Assembly (NCBI RefSeq): GCF_013426205.1
Contig: NC_089426.1
Span: 744,001 to 808,000 of the forward strand
Length of the DNA: 64,000 bases
Origin: Metarhizium brunneum
Taxonomy: Eukaryota > Ascomycota > Sordariomycetes > Hypocreales > Clavicipitaceae
Reading direction: 5' to 3'
The notes under the pieces: generated by a model
Databases searched by the model: none
What the model saw: the letters and a program-made list of their open reading frames with translations, nothing else
What the model was told of the DNA's origin: nothing
Position numbers and translations under genes: made by a program
In this document: in pieces, positions 54,704 through 64,000 of the stretch
Layout of the letters: every line of letters starts with the position of its first letter
Numbering within the stretch: position 1 is the first letter of the stretch

Positions 54704-56506
54704 ATGCCTTCTACCCAGTCCGCCTCTACTCTCCCACAGGGTTTCTCTGTCTACCAACATACTCTCGGTGCTCCCTTGCAATTCCTCCCTGCTCTCGGAT
54801 CGCAACAGCTCGATGACTTCATCAACGCCTTCATTCCTGGTCCTGCTCCCGCCAGTGAGAAGCGGGCCACAATCTCCTTGGACTTCCTCGAGTATGCTCA
54901 GATGACTGGGCAAAACTTCAAGTTCTACCCTGTGAATTCTGCACCATCTGTAGCTACTTCTCCTTCAATAGACAGCCCCTCTCTCGACTCGGTCAACTCG
55001 TCATTCAACGTCTCTCCCACCACACCCTCTTGGGATTGGAGCGCAACATCGGCACCCTCAGTAGCCTCGTCGTCTCGCGGCTCAACACAAAGTCGACGGA
55101 AGAGCAAGGCCAAGAGCTCGCCTTCCAGACACCAGACTACCGACTTCTCACATCTTCCTGGTATGAAGATTCTCACCAAGGATGGCCAAGATGTGACCAA
55201 CACTGCTTCCCGGGGATCCAAGACAAAGGAGCAGCGTGACCACGCTCACCTCATGAGAATCATCAAGGCGTGCGACAGCTGCCGACGCAAAAAGATTCGT
55301 TGCGACCCGAGCCACAAGAAGCGAGGAGCCGCTCAGGCCGCACCACCGCCTGCTTCAAAGTCTGCAAACAAGGCGAGGGCCGTACCCCAAGACCCTCCTT
55401 GTCTACCGTCAGCTGCTGTACCGGATAGAGAACTGCTGTTCGCATCATCATCATTCGATCTAGACTCGGGCTTTGACTTCTCTGGCCTCGAGAACCTCGA
55501 CCCTGCTACTCTGACTTACGACCCATTCGACGAGTTTATCCAGTTCCCCCCCATGGATACCCCAGACCTCGACTTCCCCCTCGAATCGGAGGCTTATCTG
55601 TCTTCACAACCCACGACCACTACTTCATCATCTTCCGCTGCTTCGCCGCTCAGGTCATTTGCGCTACTCTCCCAGCCCGAACTGGGCGCACCTCCGGGCG
55701 TCGAGTTTGTCAACCCAGAGCTGCAGGAAATTTCACCAAACCTCCCATTCCTGGGACGTTCTGGCTCGTCAAGCGATTACATCGATTTCAATCTGTACTC
55801 ACCCGAGTCCAGCTTTTCCGAGGATGAGCGTATGCTGCCGATTGGCGCCTCGACTAGCAGTTTGCCAAGCCTGAATGAACCGTCATTCTCTGAATGTCCA
55901 CCTCCGCTGTACGAGACCGTACCTGACGGCGAGGCAAACGAGTGGGACGGGCCTGGCCTGTCTGTAGACGAACTCCAGTTCCACTCTGCCAACGAAGGCG
56001 TTGGCGGTAGGGGCCACAGCTCATTGAGCAGCAACAGCAGTGGCCAATTTGCTACCATGAGCCATGTCACCGCGGGCGAATCCGTGAATGAGTATGGCTC
56101 CAGGCCGAACAGGGTTCCCAGTTCCGAGCCGCTGAGCCAGGTGGTTATTTGTGTTCCCCCGGGGACAGTTGTTGTCGCGGGAGATACCTCACCGGGCCAG
56201 AACCTAGACAACGTACGTACACGACTGCACCGTCTATTAACCAATGAGCAACCGCTAACTTCTTGGAAGGTACCAACTACTAGCCTCGATTCATCTGTGG
56301 CATCCTCATCCATTGATGTTGGAGTAAGCGTGGTACAAACTGCTGCGTTCATGTCCAATCTGGCTCTGTACGTCATGGCCGCAGCCCTGACTGCGATACA
56401 GGGCGGCGTTTCGCCCCGTAAGCATTCTCCCACAGCATCGTGCCGCACCATGTCGGGACGCTCGTCGCGCATGCTGGATACCATGTCTCCTTTGTGTGTA
56501 GCCTAG
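54704..56506 (+). CDS. Regulator with a half zinc-cluster motif, 581 aa
   Basis: Proposed exons are 54704-56212 and 56270-56506 (1746 nt). The 57-nt intron has GTACGT, a GCTAAC branch and an AAG acceptor; it is a multiple of three, so an unspliced form is also open. A Ser/Thr-rich N-terminal region is followed near residue 190 by ACDSCRRKKIRCDPSHKK. That is the first half of a Zn2Cys6 cluster (C-x2-C-x6-C), with no second cysteine triplet downstream. Two acidic/hydrophobic stretches (FDLDSGFDFSGLENLDP and YDPFDEFIQFPPMDTPDLDF) look like activation segments. A conserved-looking hydrophobic tail reads FMSNLALYVMAAALTAIQGG. Probably nuclear. I recall similar half-cluster proteins in other Sordariomycetes but cannot name a characterised one. 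Start ATG 54704 (MPSTQSAST) was chosen over non-ATG upstream codons. Confidence 0.75.
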   Translation: MPSTQSASTLPQGFSVYQHTLGAPLQFLPALGSQQLDDFINAFIPGPAPASEKRATISLDFLEYAQMTGQNFKFYPVNSAPSVATSPSIDSPSLDSVNSSFNVSPTTPSWDWSATSAPSVASSSRGSTQSRRKSKAKSSPSRHQTTDFSHLPGMKILTKDGQDVTNTASRGSKTKEQRDHAHLMRIIKACDSCRRKKIRCDPSHKKRGAAQAAPPPASKSANKARAVPQDPPCLPSAAVPDRELLFASSSFDLDSGFDFSGLENLDPATLTYDPFDEFIQFPPMDTPDLDFPLESEAYLSSQPTTTTSSSSAASPLRSFALLSQPELGAPPGVEFVNPELQEISPNLPFLGRSGSSSDYIDFNLYSPESSFSEDERMLPIGASTSSLPSLNEPSFSECPPPLYETVPDGEANEWDGPGLSVDELQFHSANEGVGGRGHSSLSSNSSGQFATMSHVTAGESVNEYGSRPNRVPSSEPLSQVVICVPPGTVVVAGDTSPGQNLDNVRTRLHRLLTNEQPLTSWKVPTTSLDSSVASSSIDVGVSVVQTAAFMSNLALYVMAAALTAIQGGVSPRKHSPTASCRTMSGRSSRMLDTMSPLCVA

Positions 56507-58571
56507 CATTGGCCCTGCGTCTGTATTGATTGTGTGGGCAAGGATGGGATTGCGCAGCGTGTTTGTTTAGAAGGCGAGTGATTTCATGACGCCTACTGAT
56601 TAAAAGATCATTGGCATTCTCTAGCTTTAGCGTTAAAATTATTCTATGTATTTTCATATAGTTAGCATTAAGCTCGCCGGTGTTATTTTATTATTTTTAA
56701 AAGTGGTGTAAAAAGTATTTGACTAGATCAAGTGCCTGGTTATTAAGCTTCATATTATAACATATACGTGTATACTCCGCGGCAGGTAAATTTATTCTGC
56801 CACAGATTGTATTTCGTTGCATCTGCCTTGTTTCGTGAACACCCATCAGTCCGTAGGCCGGGTAGTTATGCTGTGCAGCCCAGTTCTGGAGTTCATTTCT
56901 GACCGAGGCTCGTTGCAGAAGCCGCTTGATTGGACTGTTCGCACAACTGGCCAAAGCGTGGTACAATTTTGCTTGTGTTCCCACCGACCAATTCTTGGTA
57001 CCCGTTGGCAACTAAGTGGACTAGCCACTTAAAAATGTCGAGTGCTATTTTCGGAGTCTGCTACGGTTTCGGCTTGGTGGGAACTTTTTGCAATTAGATG
57101 CATACAAAGGCGATGATTTTTGTGGCGCCTTTTGGGATCTCCGAACAAAGGCAGTTGGACCGGACGCTTTTGGGAACAAGACAAATGGCCTACCTACTAG
57201 GTATACCTCCAGCTATGTACCTAGGTTCATATAGGATGTCAATACCTTGCGGCCACGTGGTGGCTACAATAGACGGACATGTAACGTCTGGTTCCAATTT
57301 TTTGCAAGACTTTTCAATTCATAGGGCATCGTGAAGGATACCAGTAGGGTGGTGCTTGTGAATGGGAAGGCAAGTTGTCACAGAGATACGGGGTACCAAC
57401 ACACAAAAGTATGTGGCGTGGCCACGCCCATTTTTGGGTGCAACACAAGTTGAGCATCACTGAATAAATCGATCAATGACTAGTGAGGTTCGGGGCAGAA
57501 TATGGCTGCCTTACATATGAACATTGCTGGCAACGTGGCGTTGGGTGACTTGAAAGCGGGCTTCTTGCTCCCATTGTGCTTGACATGCGGCGAGTCGGTG
57601 GCGGATGAGGGTAGGACAAGTCCTGGCAGGAAATACTGACTATAATGTCCTGATTTTAGTAATTGGGGTCGTAGTTATAAAGCCGCAAAATACTTGTCTT
57701 TGTCAACGCTTGAAGAGGCGTACATACAGTGTGGGTCGTTGATCATGTGATGTGGACTTCCCGCCATGAGAGGACAGGAATTTCACGGTGCAATGAGTGA
57801 ACGAGGACTATGAGGCTAGACAATCAGAGGCCGCTATTATTTGTCGAAACTGCTGTTTTGTGCTAACAAAGAACATCTTGCATGTGTCTCGGGCTGTAGT
57901 TTTCGCTATCATTCACAGGATACACCCGCAGCTGTCTGTTCCTTGGATGCAGCGCAAGACGTCAACTTATTCTCGGGCGCAGGAAACTGGTGTTTGGCGT
58001 CCGCTGCTGGTGTATCTGGCTGGCAGTCCTGAAGTTGTGAAACAGGTCGGAGCAGGCGGTGCATTGGCAAAGTGCGTGGGAGGCAACGGCTGTGTAACAG
58101 ATACCCTCTCTATACGGCTCGTGTGGCTCGTGACTACGACGCGACTCTGGTTTGCTGGAGCCGCAGCACCTGCCAGGACATTGTCCGAGAGGACGCTCTC
58201 TCAGGTTCAGAGTCAAGGGCGGCAGTGCCTACTCTCTATTGAGTTGCCAAAGCTGGGACGCTGAAGGGTCGAGCCTCAACAGTTGAATAGGGAAAAGGTG
58301 TCGGATCGTGGAAGCAAACTTGGCTGCCTGTTCAAGGCCGCGGGTACTGATGCGATTGGATTGGAATGGGAAGTATTCTCATGGAATCGCAGGCCTGCTT
58401 TGGTGAAAGGAGATAATAATCTTTTTGGCAAATTTGCAGCAGGAAAAGCAGAGATCTTGGTTGCCTGTGCCATTTTTAGTCGCAGACGATCTGAGAGAAA
58501 TCTGAGCACAGTCTAATCTGACAAAGGAAAGAGGAAGGAGCTATTCACTCAAGCCCTGGAGCTGCCTTCCG
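56507..58571. other. 2 kb without a recognised gene
   Basis: Open frames at 57797-58264 and nearby are not domain-like. No repeat or RNA gene recognised. Confidence 0.4.
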
Positions 58572-60105
58572 ATGCCGCTGCTTCAGTCTCTCGGGCTGGC
58601 ACCTGCCACAAATGCCGTTCGCAAGCTGTTTGGTTGGTTGGGACCCAAGAAAGAAAACGAAAAGGACGGACTGAGGGTCCCGCCATCCTCTGATACAGAA
58701 TCGAGTTTGGCCCATCATTCACCGCAGACCTCGCCTACAGACACCGACACAAACGCGTCAAGACGGCCACAACCCCCACAAGTTACCATCCCGCATACCA
58801 GCAATCCAGACATCATGGTCGTGGCTGACCCGTGGCTCTCCCAAGAAGACAAGGAGAACCGTCCGCCGGGAAAGGATGATGGTTCAGACTTGGTTGGCCC
58901 CTTCAAGAAGGTGGCCATTGATTCACACGCTCCCGCGAGTGCTGATGCTGCTGATACCAAAGACGTCGAGGAGGCGATTGAAGACCCCGCCGTTTTGGCC
59001 GAACGGGCTCACCACCTGCGGTTTATCGAGGAGGCCCTTGACATGGTAAGAAACGATGCATTTACGCTACCAACTTGCCGTTGACAGATTTGACACTGTG
59101 CTAAGATTTCCAGGCTCGTCTTGCCTTGCGGACAAACGAAACTCCTGTGGGCTGCGTGCTCGTACACAACGGCACCATTATCGCGAAAGGCATGAATGCC
59201 ACCAATGTTACGCGCAACGGCACCCGGCACGCGGAATTCATGGCCATCTCAGCACTCTTATCCGAACCACGCCGAAATGGCCCTCGCCAGACGTCACTGA
59301 GACCAAAGGACCTCCCCAGGCGGTTGCCCAAGACGCCTGACGATGCTTCCGATGCAAGCTCGGTTGAGTCAAGGCGCCCAGACGAGGGCAACGAAGACGG
59401 GAAGAAGGGCCATCTATATCCATACGGACAGAAAATCCATCCTGGAGACAGGGTTAGCCGCGAGATCATTCGTGAATGCATTCTCTACGTCACTGTCGAA
59501 CCTTGTGTGATGTGCGCATCTCTCCTTCGTCAGCTGGGTATCAAAAAGGTGTATTTTGGGGCCGTCAATGACAAATTTGGTGGCACTGGAGGTGTCTTTA
59601 GTATTCATGCCAACTCTCTCCCTGTCAGGGAGGACGGGCAAACCGCGAGCGCACATCCTACTCCTCGGCCATCGCAGCTTCCGGATGGCAGTGGAACATT
59701 AGGGACGTCGTACCCACCCGGCGGAGGAGACGGTGGCAATGTAGAAGAGGGATATGAGATTGAGGGGGGTTGGGGTCGCGATGAAGCCGTCGGGCTCTTG
59801 AGACGATTTTACGTCCAGGAGAATGGACGAGGTATGTTTTCTGCTGCGTTTGTTTCAGGAGCAATCCATCCACTAATATTTGACCAGCTCCCGTACCTAG
59901 AAAGAAGGAGGGAAGGGCGGCTCGACTAGCAGCGATGATGGAAAAGGATGATGAGGCTGGTGTTGACGGTCCCACCGTCGATGGGGGCCAAGAACAGGAT
60001 GCAGGGCTCCAGCAGGAGGACGCTGTGGACGCAAGCCATGACCCAAACATGGCCGCGAATGGCTCGCCGGAAACACAAGTCGATTCGGCTTGGGTGGTTG
60101 CATGA
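58572..60105 (+). CDS. TAD2: tRNA-specific adenosine deaminase subunit TAD2, 469 aa
   Basis: Exons are 58572-59045, 59114-59831 and 59888-60105 (1410 nt, in frame). A disordered N-terminal 150 residues contains a short nucleic-acid-like basic stretch. The deaminase domain starts HLRFIEEALDM/ARLALRTNETPVGCVL across intron 1. The zinc and catalytic residues are in TRHAEFMAI (His and the proton-shuttling Glu) and VTVEPCVMCASLL (two Cys). VYFGAVNDKFGGTGGVFSIH follows, matching the TAD2/ADAT2 pattern. About 75 residues are inserted between the two motifs, as in many fungal homologues. With TAD3 it converts A34 to inosine in tRNA anticodons. The C-terminus is basic (PVPRKKEGRAARLAAMM) then acidic. 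Confidence 0.95.
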
Positions 60106-60394
60106 TTTATTTTCTAGGATGGTGCTATACTTTTGCAAAGGTATGGCCACGGGACAGTCATTGCCTACTTGAAGCGGTTTTGTTTGATACCCGAGTAGAG
60201 AAGATATAAAATGGACCGGGCTGGGATACATGTAAAGCGGAAGGGCAACCTGCTGACAAGGATGGACGGTTCACATGGATGGGCATATGGCAAAATGCGC
60301 TTTGCTGTTTACAGATGTTTGGTGTGGTATCATGACTCCAATAACGACAGATGAAGACAGCGTCTAGATGCCAGGTGCCAGACAAATTGAATGA
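60106..60394. other. Convergent 3' flanks
   Basis: About 290 bp between the stops of TAD2 and the following minus-strand gene. No feature seen. Confidence 0.5.
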
Positions 60395-61527
60395 TTATAT
60401 GCTCCTCAATGGGGTATCCCTGCGATATTGCCAGCCAGATGCATCGGAGAATACCCGCGTGTATCCCAACACACTCTCTACCAGATGCAGCACAATGGGA
60501 ATTGACAGCTGGGGCGGCAAGCCGCTGGCTCTGTGATGATCGCGTGGGACTTCCAGAGTCAGCGTGTCGTATAAAGGCCCAAGACCAAAGGGGCTCTGGC
60601 TGAGCGTGACGTAAACCATGGGCGGCTAATGTAAAACGTTAGCAGTGTTGATTCCGTAGAGGACAGAAGGTAGAAAAGAAGAAGGAGATGAATAAAGAGA
60701 AAAACAGCCAATTGGGCTCACCCACCCTGTTTGTCAGTTGATTGTTTGTCCGACACCACTTCTTGAAGTAGGCTTCCAGGAAGCTCAGCGACGGGCTGTG
60801 GCTGCACTGGACGGTGATGGCGGACGCCTGGGCAATGTGCAGGTGGTACGGCGGCCGCAGCAGCAGCTCATCCGGGCGCGGGAGGGTGTTGACGTCGGGC
60901 AGGTAGGCGGGCTCCGTGTCGTCGAGGCCTGGGCTCACGGGCACCGTTGCCGCGGCCGCCGGGACGGCCAGGTCGGCCCATTCGTCGCCGTCTGCGGCGT
61001 CGGGCGGCGTCTTGGCGTGCAGGGCGCTGGTGATTTGCGCGCGGAAGGCGGGCACCGCGGCTGTCGTGGGGTGCTGGCGCGGCTCGCGCGGGACGAGCAG
61101 CTCGAAGCCTGCGCGCTGCGAGTCCCACCGTGTTTGGGGGTCGGACGGGGAGACTTGGATGGCGAGCGGGAGGGTGCGCGCCCCGCGCTGGGCCATGGCC
61201 TCGAGCAGGTTGTCGGCGAGGGCATCGTCGTCCTGGAGCACGTCGTGGGCGGCGCGGGCCCAGCTCTGGATGTAGCCGGTTGTGTCGGAGACGAGCTGCG
61301 CGGCGTCGCTGGCGTAGAGGGGCGAGAGGACGGCGTGGAGGACGTCCCAGTCGGGGTCGCAGGCGATGGGGCGCCCGAGGGTGTCGGAGAGGGCCTGGAG
61401 GGCCTTTTGGGACGGGGATGAGGGGTCGTCCCAGGCTTGGCGGATGGCGAGGCGCACCTTGAGCGGCCTGCGATGTTAGTTGGTGGTGGGCTTGGTGTTG
61501 TTGATGTTGGTTAACTTACAGCGGCAT
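60395..61527 (-). CDS. Conserved fungal protein of unknown function, 326 aa, with an 8-nt first coding exon
   Basis: Exons are 61527-61520 (ATGCCGCT), 61467-60726 and 60625-60395 (8 + 742 + 231 nt, in frame). The joined start reads MPLPLKVRLAIRQAWDDP. The middle is Asp/Ala/Pro-rich. A conserved-looking C-terminal module starts LLLRPPYHLHIAQASAITVQ and continues SLSFLEAYFKKWCRTNNQLT. It is completed by exon 3 (PPMVYVTLSQSPFGLGPLYD, then ESVLGYTRVFSDASGWQYRR). I believe this module occurs in other Pezizomycotina but know no function. The micro-exon was chosen because it is the only way to attach an ATG with matching GTAAGT and CGCAG sites. The high GC exon gives strong shadow frames on the plus strand. 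Confidence 0.75.
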
Positions 61528-62449
61528 TGGTGCGGCGTGGGATGAGGGCTGCGTTTGGTGGTGCTGGGGAAGAGTTGTGAAGGGGTCGTTGGGCCGCGAG
61601 CTGGATATATCTCTCGTGGATTGTGGGATGGGAAATTATTCTCGTGATAGACCTCATCAGCCTCAACTTCAGCTCGCCGCCCCGCAATCCGCGTCTTCAC
61701 CACCCACGCAGTCACGCACTGTCTCGCCAAGGTCAAGCCCGTCTCTGTAGGCGTTTTTTATGCCGTCACTTCAGCCTCCCGAGTCTCGGCTCGTTTTTGG
61801 CGTTGGTGGCTCTTCCCCCCCTGCTTTTCCCCTACATTTCGCCCCTGGCCATACTCGACGCCGCGTTTCTGGAGAAGGACCCCTGGATGATGCTCTCTGC
61901 CTTGTGCCTGGGCGGCGCCACGAGCCGAATATGGTTCCTCGTGTGCTTAAGGTTTCCTCTCCCAACACCCCGGTAGCTGAGGCGTGGTTTGCGCCAAAAA
62001 CGGCAAAGACCAGGCAATAGTCTCTCGGGAACTGAGGCTCCGCTATATGGAGAACCAGGCTTTCATCCCCAGATGGCAAATGTGACTTGCTGAAGTTTGC
62101 CAGTGGACGGAATTGTGCGACGAGGCGGGACGCGGAATGCGCGCGCAGAGAACGGAGTTATTGAGAAACGGGGAAATTAATTTGGCTTGATGGGCTTTTT
62201 CCCTCACCTGGGATGGCACGGTAGTCCCGGGCCGCCTCGTGAGGCTGATGGACTGATGGATGAGCTGACATGGTGATAAATTGGTGGCTTTCAACAAGGC
62301 GAACTGAAGTATTTCCTGACGGGGGTCTCGTTGAATGATGTCAATATATAAGGCGGCGGCCCCTGAGCTCAACGCCCCGCAGAAGCCAGGACCGTAACGT
62401 CATTAACAGCTTGTCCATTCTGCTCTAAAAACCTTTACAAGTCGTCAGT
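61528..62449. other. Divergent promoter region
   Basis: About 920 bp between divergent starts. Short frames only. Confidence 0.5.
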
Positions 62450-63516
62450 ATGAGCCGTCTCCCGCCTGTTGACAAGCTCCCCCTTGCAATCCGAAAGGAT
62501 GGTAAGTTCCTCCTCCCACTCCCAACCCCCCCTTGATACACCGGAGCCAGATTCACCAACACGACCAGTCCGCGACAACTACGAGTCCAAGAAGGATGAG
62601 CTGGCAAAGAAGATCTCGGATGTCCTCGGTGCCGAATGGACCGTGGACATCAACCCGAACCAGATCTACGCCTATGCAAAGGACGGATATGCCAAAGAGT
62701 CCCCCGGCGCCATGATTGCAGCGTACGCCAACACCAACCTTTTGTTTCACATACTCTATATTCAGTCGTGACAGGACGCTGAGGACTAACGAGGGCACCA
62801 GATACGTGGAGGGTGTAGAGTGGCAACTCAAAGACTTTGTCTCCAAATACGGCGACGCCGGCAAAACCGAAATCAACACGCTGGTGCCCGCCCACGTCCT
62901 CACCATGGACCTCGACGTCGACGGGAAGTTCACCTACTGCGGCTGCGAGGTCTCCGAGTCGGGCGGCCTCGTCATCCTTTTCGGCCCCGACGCCCTGGGC
63001 ACCAACATTGACAGCGCCGCCTCGGAGGAGAACCTGACCAAGGCCCTCAACGCCGCGTCCGCCCCGGGGCTGCCTATGAGCTACGTTGCGCGCAGGTCCG
63101 TCCGCGACGAGTACGACGCGCAGATTGCCCCTATCCAGGCTAGAATCAACGAGCAGCTCGGCAGGGAAGTCACCCTCAAGCCAGGGTTTGAGGAGGCCTT
63201 TGAGAAGCTCAAGGCGGCCGCGGACGCAGATGACCACTGGGAGGTCAATCTGGGCATGTACGTCAGGGAGTATTTTGACGCTCTGGCCAGCTGGTTGGAG
63301 TATAACAAGGCCAAGGATGATGAGATGGTTAGGGAGGGCGTGAATGAGGCGGCGGAGAGGGGCGAGGTGCTGTTTCGGGTGGTGGACGACGGCGTCGTCA
63401 AGAGCGGGTATAACGAGACGGTTGTGGAGGGCGGCGCGTTGTATTTGCAGACTGTGCCGGGGAACTTTGGCACGAATATCGGGCAGGTTGTGGATACGTT
63501 GATGGACCAGCTGTAG
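62450..63516 (+). CDS. Conserved ascomycete protein of unknown function, 306 aa
   Basis: Exons are 62450-62501, 62569-62722 and 62802-63516 (52 + 154 + 715 nt, in frame). The start reads MSRLPPVDKLPLAIRKDVRD and the body begins NYESKKDELAKKISDVLGAE. The acceptor of exon 2 is ambiguous, as 62551 also keeps frame and adds six residues. The second intron joins MIAA to YVEGVEWQLKDFVSKYG. A central beta-rich part contains FTYCGCEVSESGGLVILFGP. The C-terminal part has alternating acidic helices. There is no signal peptide, membrane segment or known domain. I recall homologues as hypothetical proteins of ascomycetes; no function can be assigned. Confidence 0.75.
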
Positions 63517-63790
63517 ATGGGAGAGATGTGGGAAATGAGGAATGAAGCTGCGGCTGTGGATGAGTCGAGGCTATGTTGGATGTTTGAGAAGGCGGTGTCA
63601 ACACTATGAATAAATGACGTCTTAGATGATGGAAACGGGATGCGATTCCATGTAAAGACTGAATGGAATATGAACAATAGGGGTTGGATGTGAATTGGGT
63701 ACGCACCAGTTCAAGGGACTTGGGCTTATATACTGGTGAATTAGGCTACTACGAGAAGTTCTAGTCAGTGTACGAGATATAAATTGCATA

Positions 63791-64000
63791 TTATATTGGA
63801 GCATGGCCTTGGCTCCGTGATGAAACATACTGCTGAGAAGGTGCCAGCTCACTACAACGTATGTGGTCGCTGATGGACCGGATCGAATCAGGTATTTCCA
63901 AGTCTGCCATCGAGATCACGCTAGGTTCCCCGGACAGGATCGTGAAGCCTTGGTTTGTGACGCTGACAATATCGCCGATGGCATATATCCCGGCTCCATG
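63791..64000 (-). CDS. Possible 3' end of a gene running off the right edge
   Basis: The minus-strand frame is open from the window edge to TAA at 63791-63793, about 69 codons. It starts GAGIYAIGDIVSVTNQGF and continues PSVISMADLEIPDSIRSIS, which is protein-like. No family is recognised, and it could contain an intron near 63860. Offered as a partial gene only. Confidence 0.35.
   Translation of the reverse strand, partial: HGAGIYAIGDIVSVTNQGFTILSGEPSVISMADLEIPDSIRSISDHIRCSELAPSQQYVSSRSQGHAPI

Noticed and set aside
57797..58264. 155-codon plus-strand frame as a gene
   Set aside because: No recognisable motif, no splice support, and the composition is like random intergenic sequence.
60738..61421. 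227-codon plus-strand frame
   Set aside because: Antisense to the main exon of the conserved unknown gene. The composition (Gly/Val/Arg) reflects GC-rich codon positions.
62450..63516. F-actin capping protein alpha subunit
   Set aside because: Size is similar, but none of the capping-protein C-terminal motifs are present. Left as unknown.
1..64000. CRISPR arrays, operons, Shine-Dalgarno sites, rRNA genes
   Set aside because: None seen; not expected in a fungal nuclear sequence with spliceosomal introns.

Overview
The window is nuclear DNA of a filamentous ascomycete, most likely Sordariomycetes and probably Hypocreales (a Metarhizium/Pochonia-like relative is a guess). The reasons are frequent 50-90 nt GT-AG introns with CTAAC-type branch sites, an SSK1 phosphorelay regulator, a DUF3435 gene, NACHT-ankyrin architecture and an intron-bearing tRNA-Glu. 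Gene models below were built by hand from splice sites; where exon lengths are given, the sum was checked to keep frame.

Left part (1-16 kb) is a gene graveyard. It holds a decayed GH43 glycosidase relic, a large NLR-like gene (lipase-like / NACHT / ankyrin / SPRY, minus strand) broken by two in-frame stops and one frameshift, and a divergently placed, more decayed gene for a subtilisin (S8) domain protein of the kind found in fungal recognition repertoires. A 110 bp diverged copy of one exon-intron-exon junction of the S8 gene sits just past the 3' end of the NLR gene. This block looks like allorecognition/immunity-type genes in decay. Several of the lesions read as CAR to TAR changes, as expected from RIP-like mutation.

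The part from 16 to 31 kb is conventional. It holds tRNA-Glu(CTC) with an intron, a CCDC97-like protein, a class I O-methyltransferase, SSK1, a Bot1/mS35-type mitochondrial ribosomal protein, a tyrosine phosphatase, a secreted sphingomyelinase-like protein that has lost several metal ligands, a glyoxalase-fold protein and a tiny two-exon cysteine-rich protein.

A second accessory island (33-39 kb) holds a DUF3435 (tyrosine recombinase-like, Starship-captain-related) pseudogene and two divergent SRPK-like kinases. One kinase carries a frameshift and the other appears intact. Next to it is an unusual stand-alone N-acetyl-gamma-glutamyl-phosphate reductase with a mitochondrial-type leader, which lacks the acetylglutamate kinase half normally fused to it in fungi. 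A 175 bp MITE-like inverted-repeat element follows.

The part from 43 to 64 kb is mostly housekeeping: a MARVEL-like membrane protein, a Ser/Pro-rich unknown, thioredoxin, a DUF2439 (Mte1/ZGRF1-like) DNA repair protein, a half-zinc-cluster regulator, the tRNA adenosine deaminase subunit TAD2, and two conserved unknowns. One of the unknowns starts with an 8-nt coding exon.
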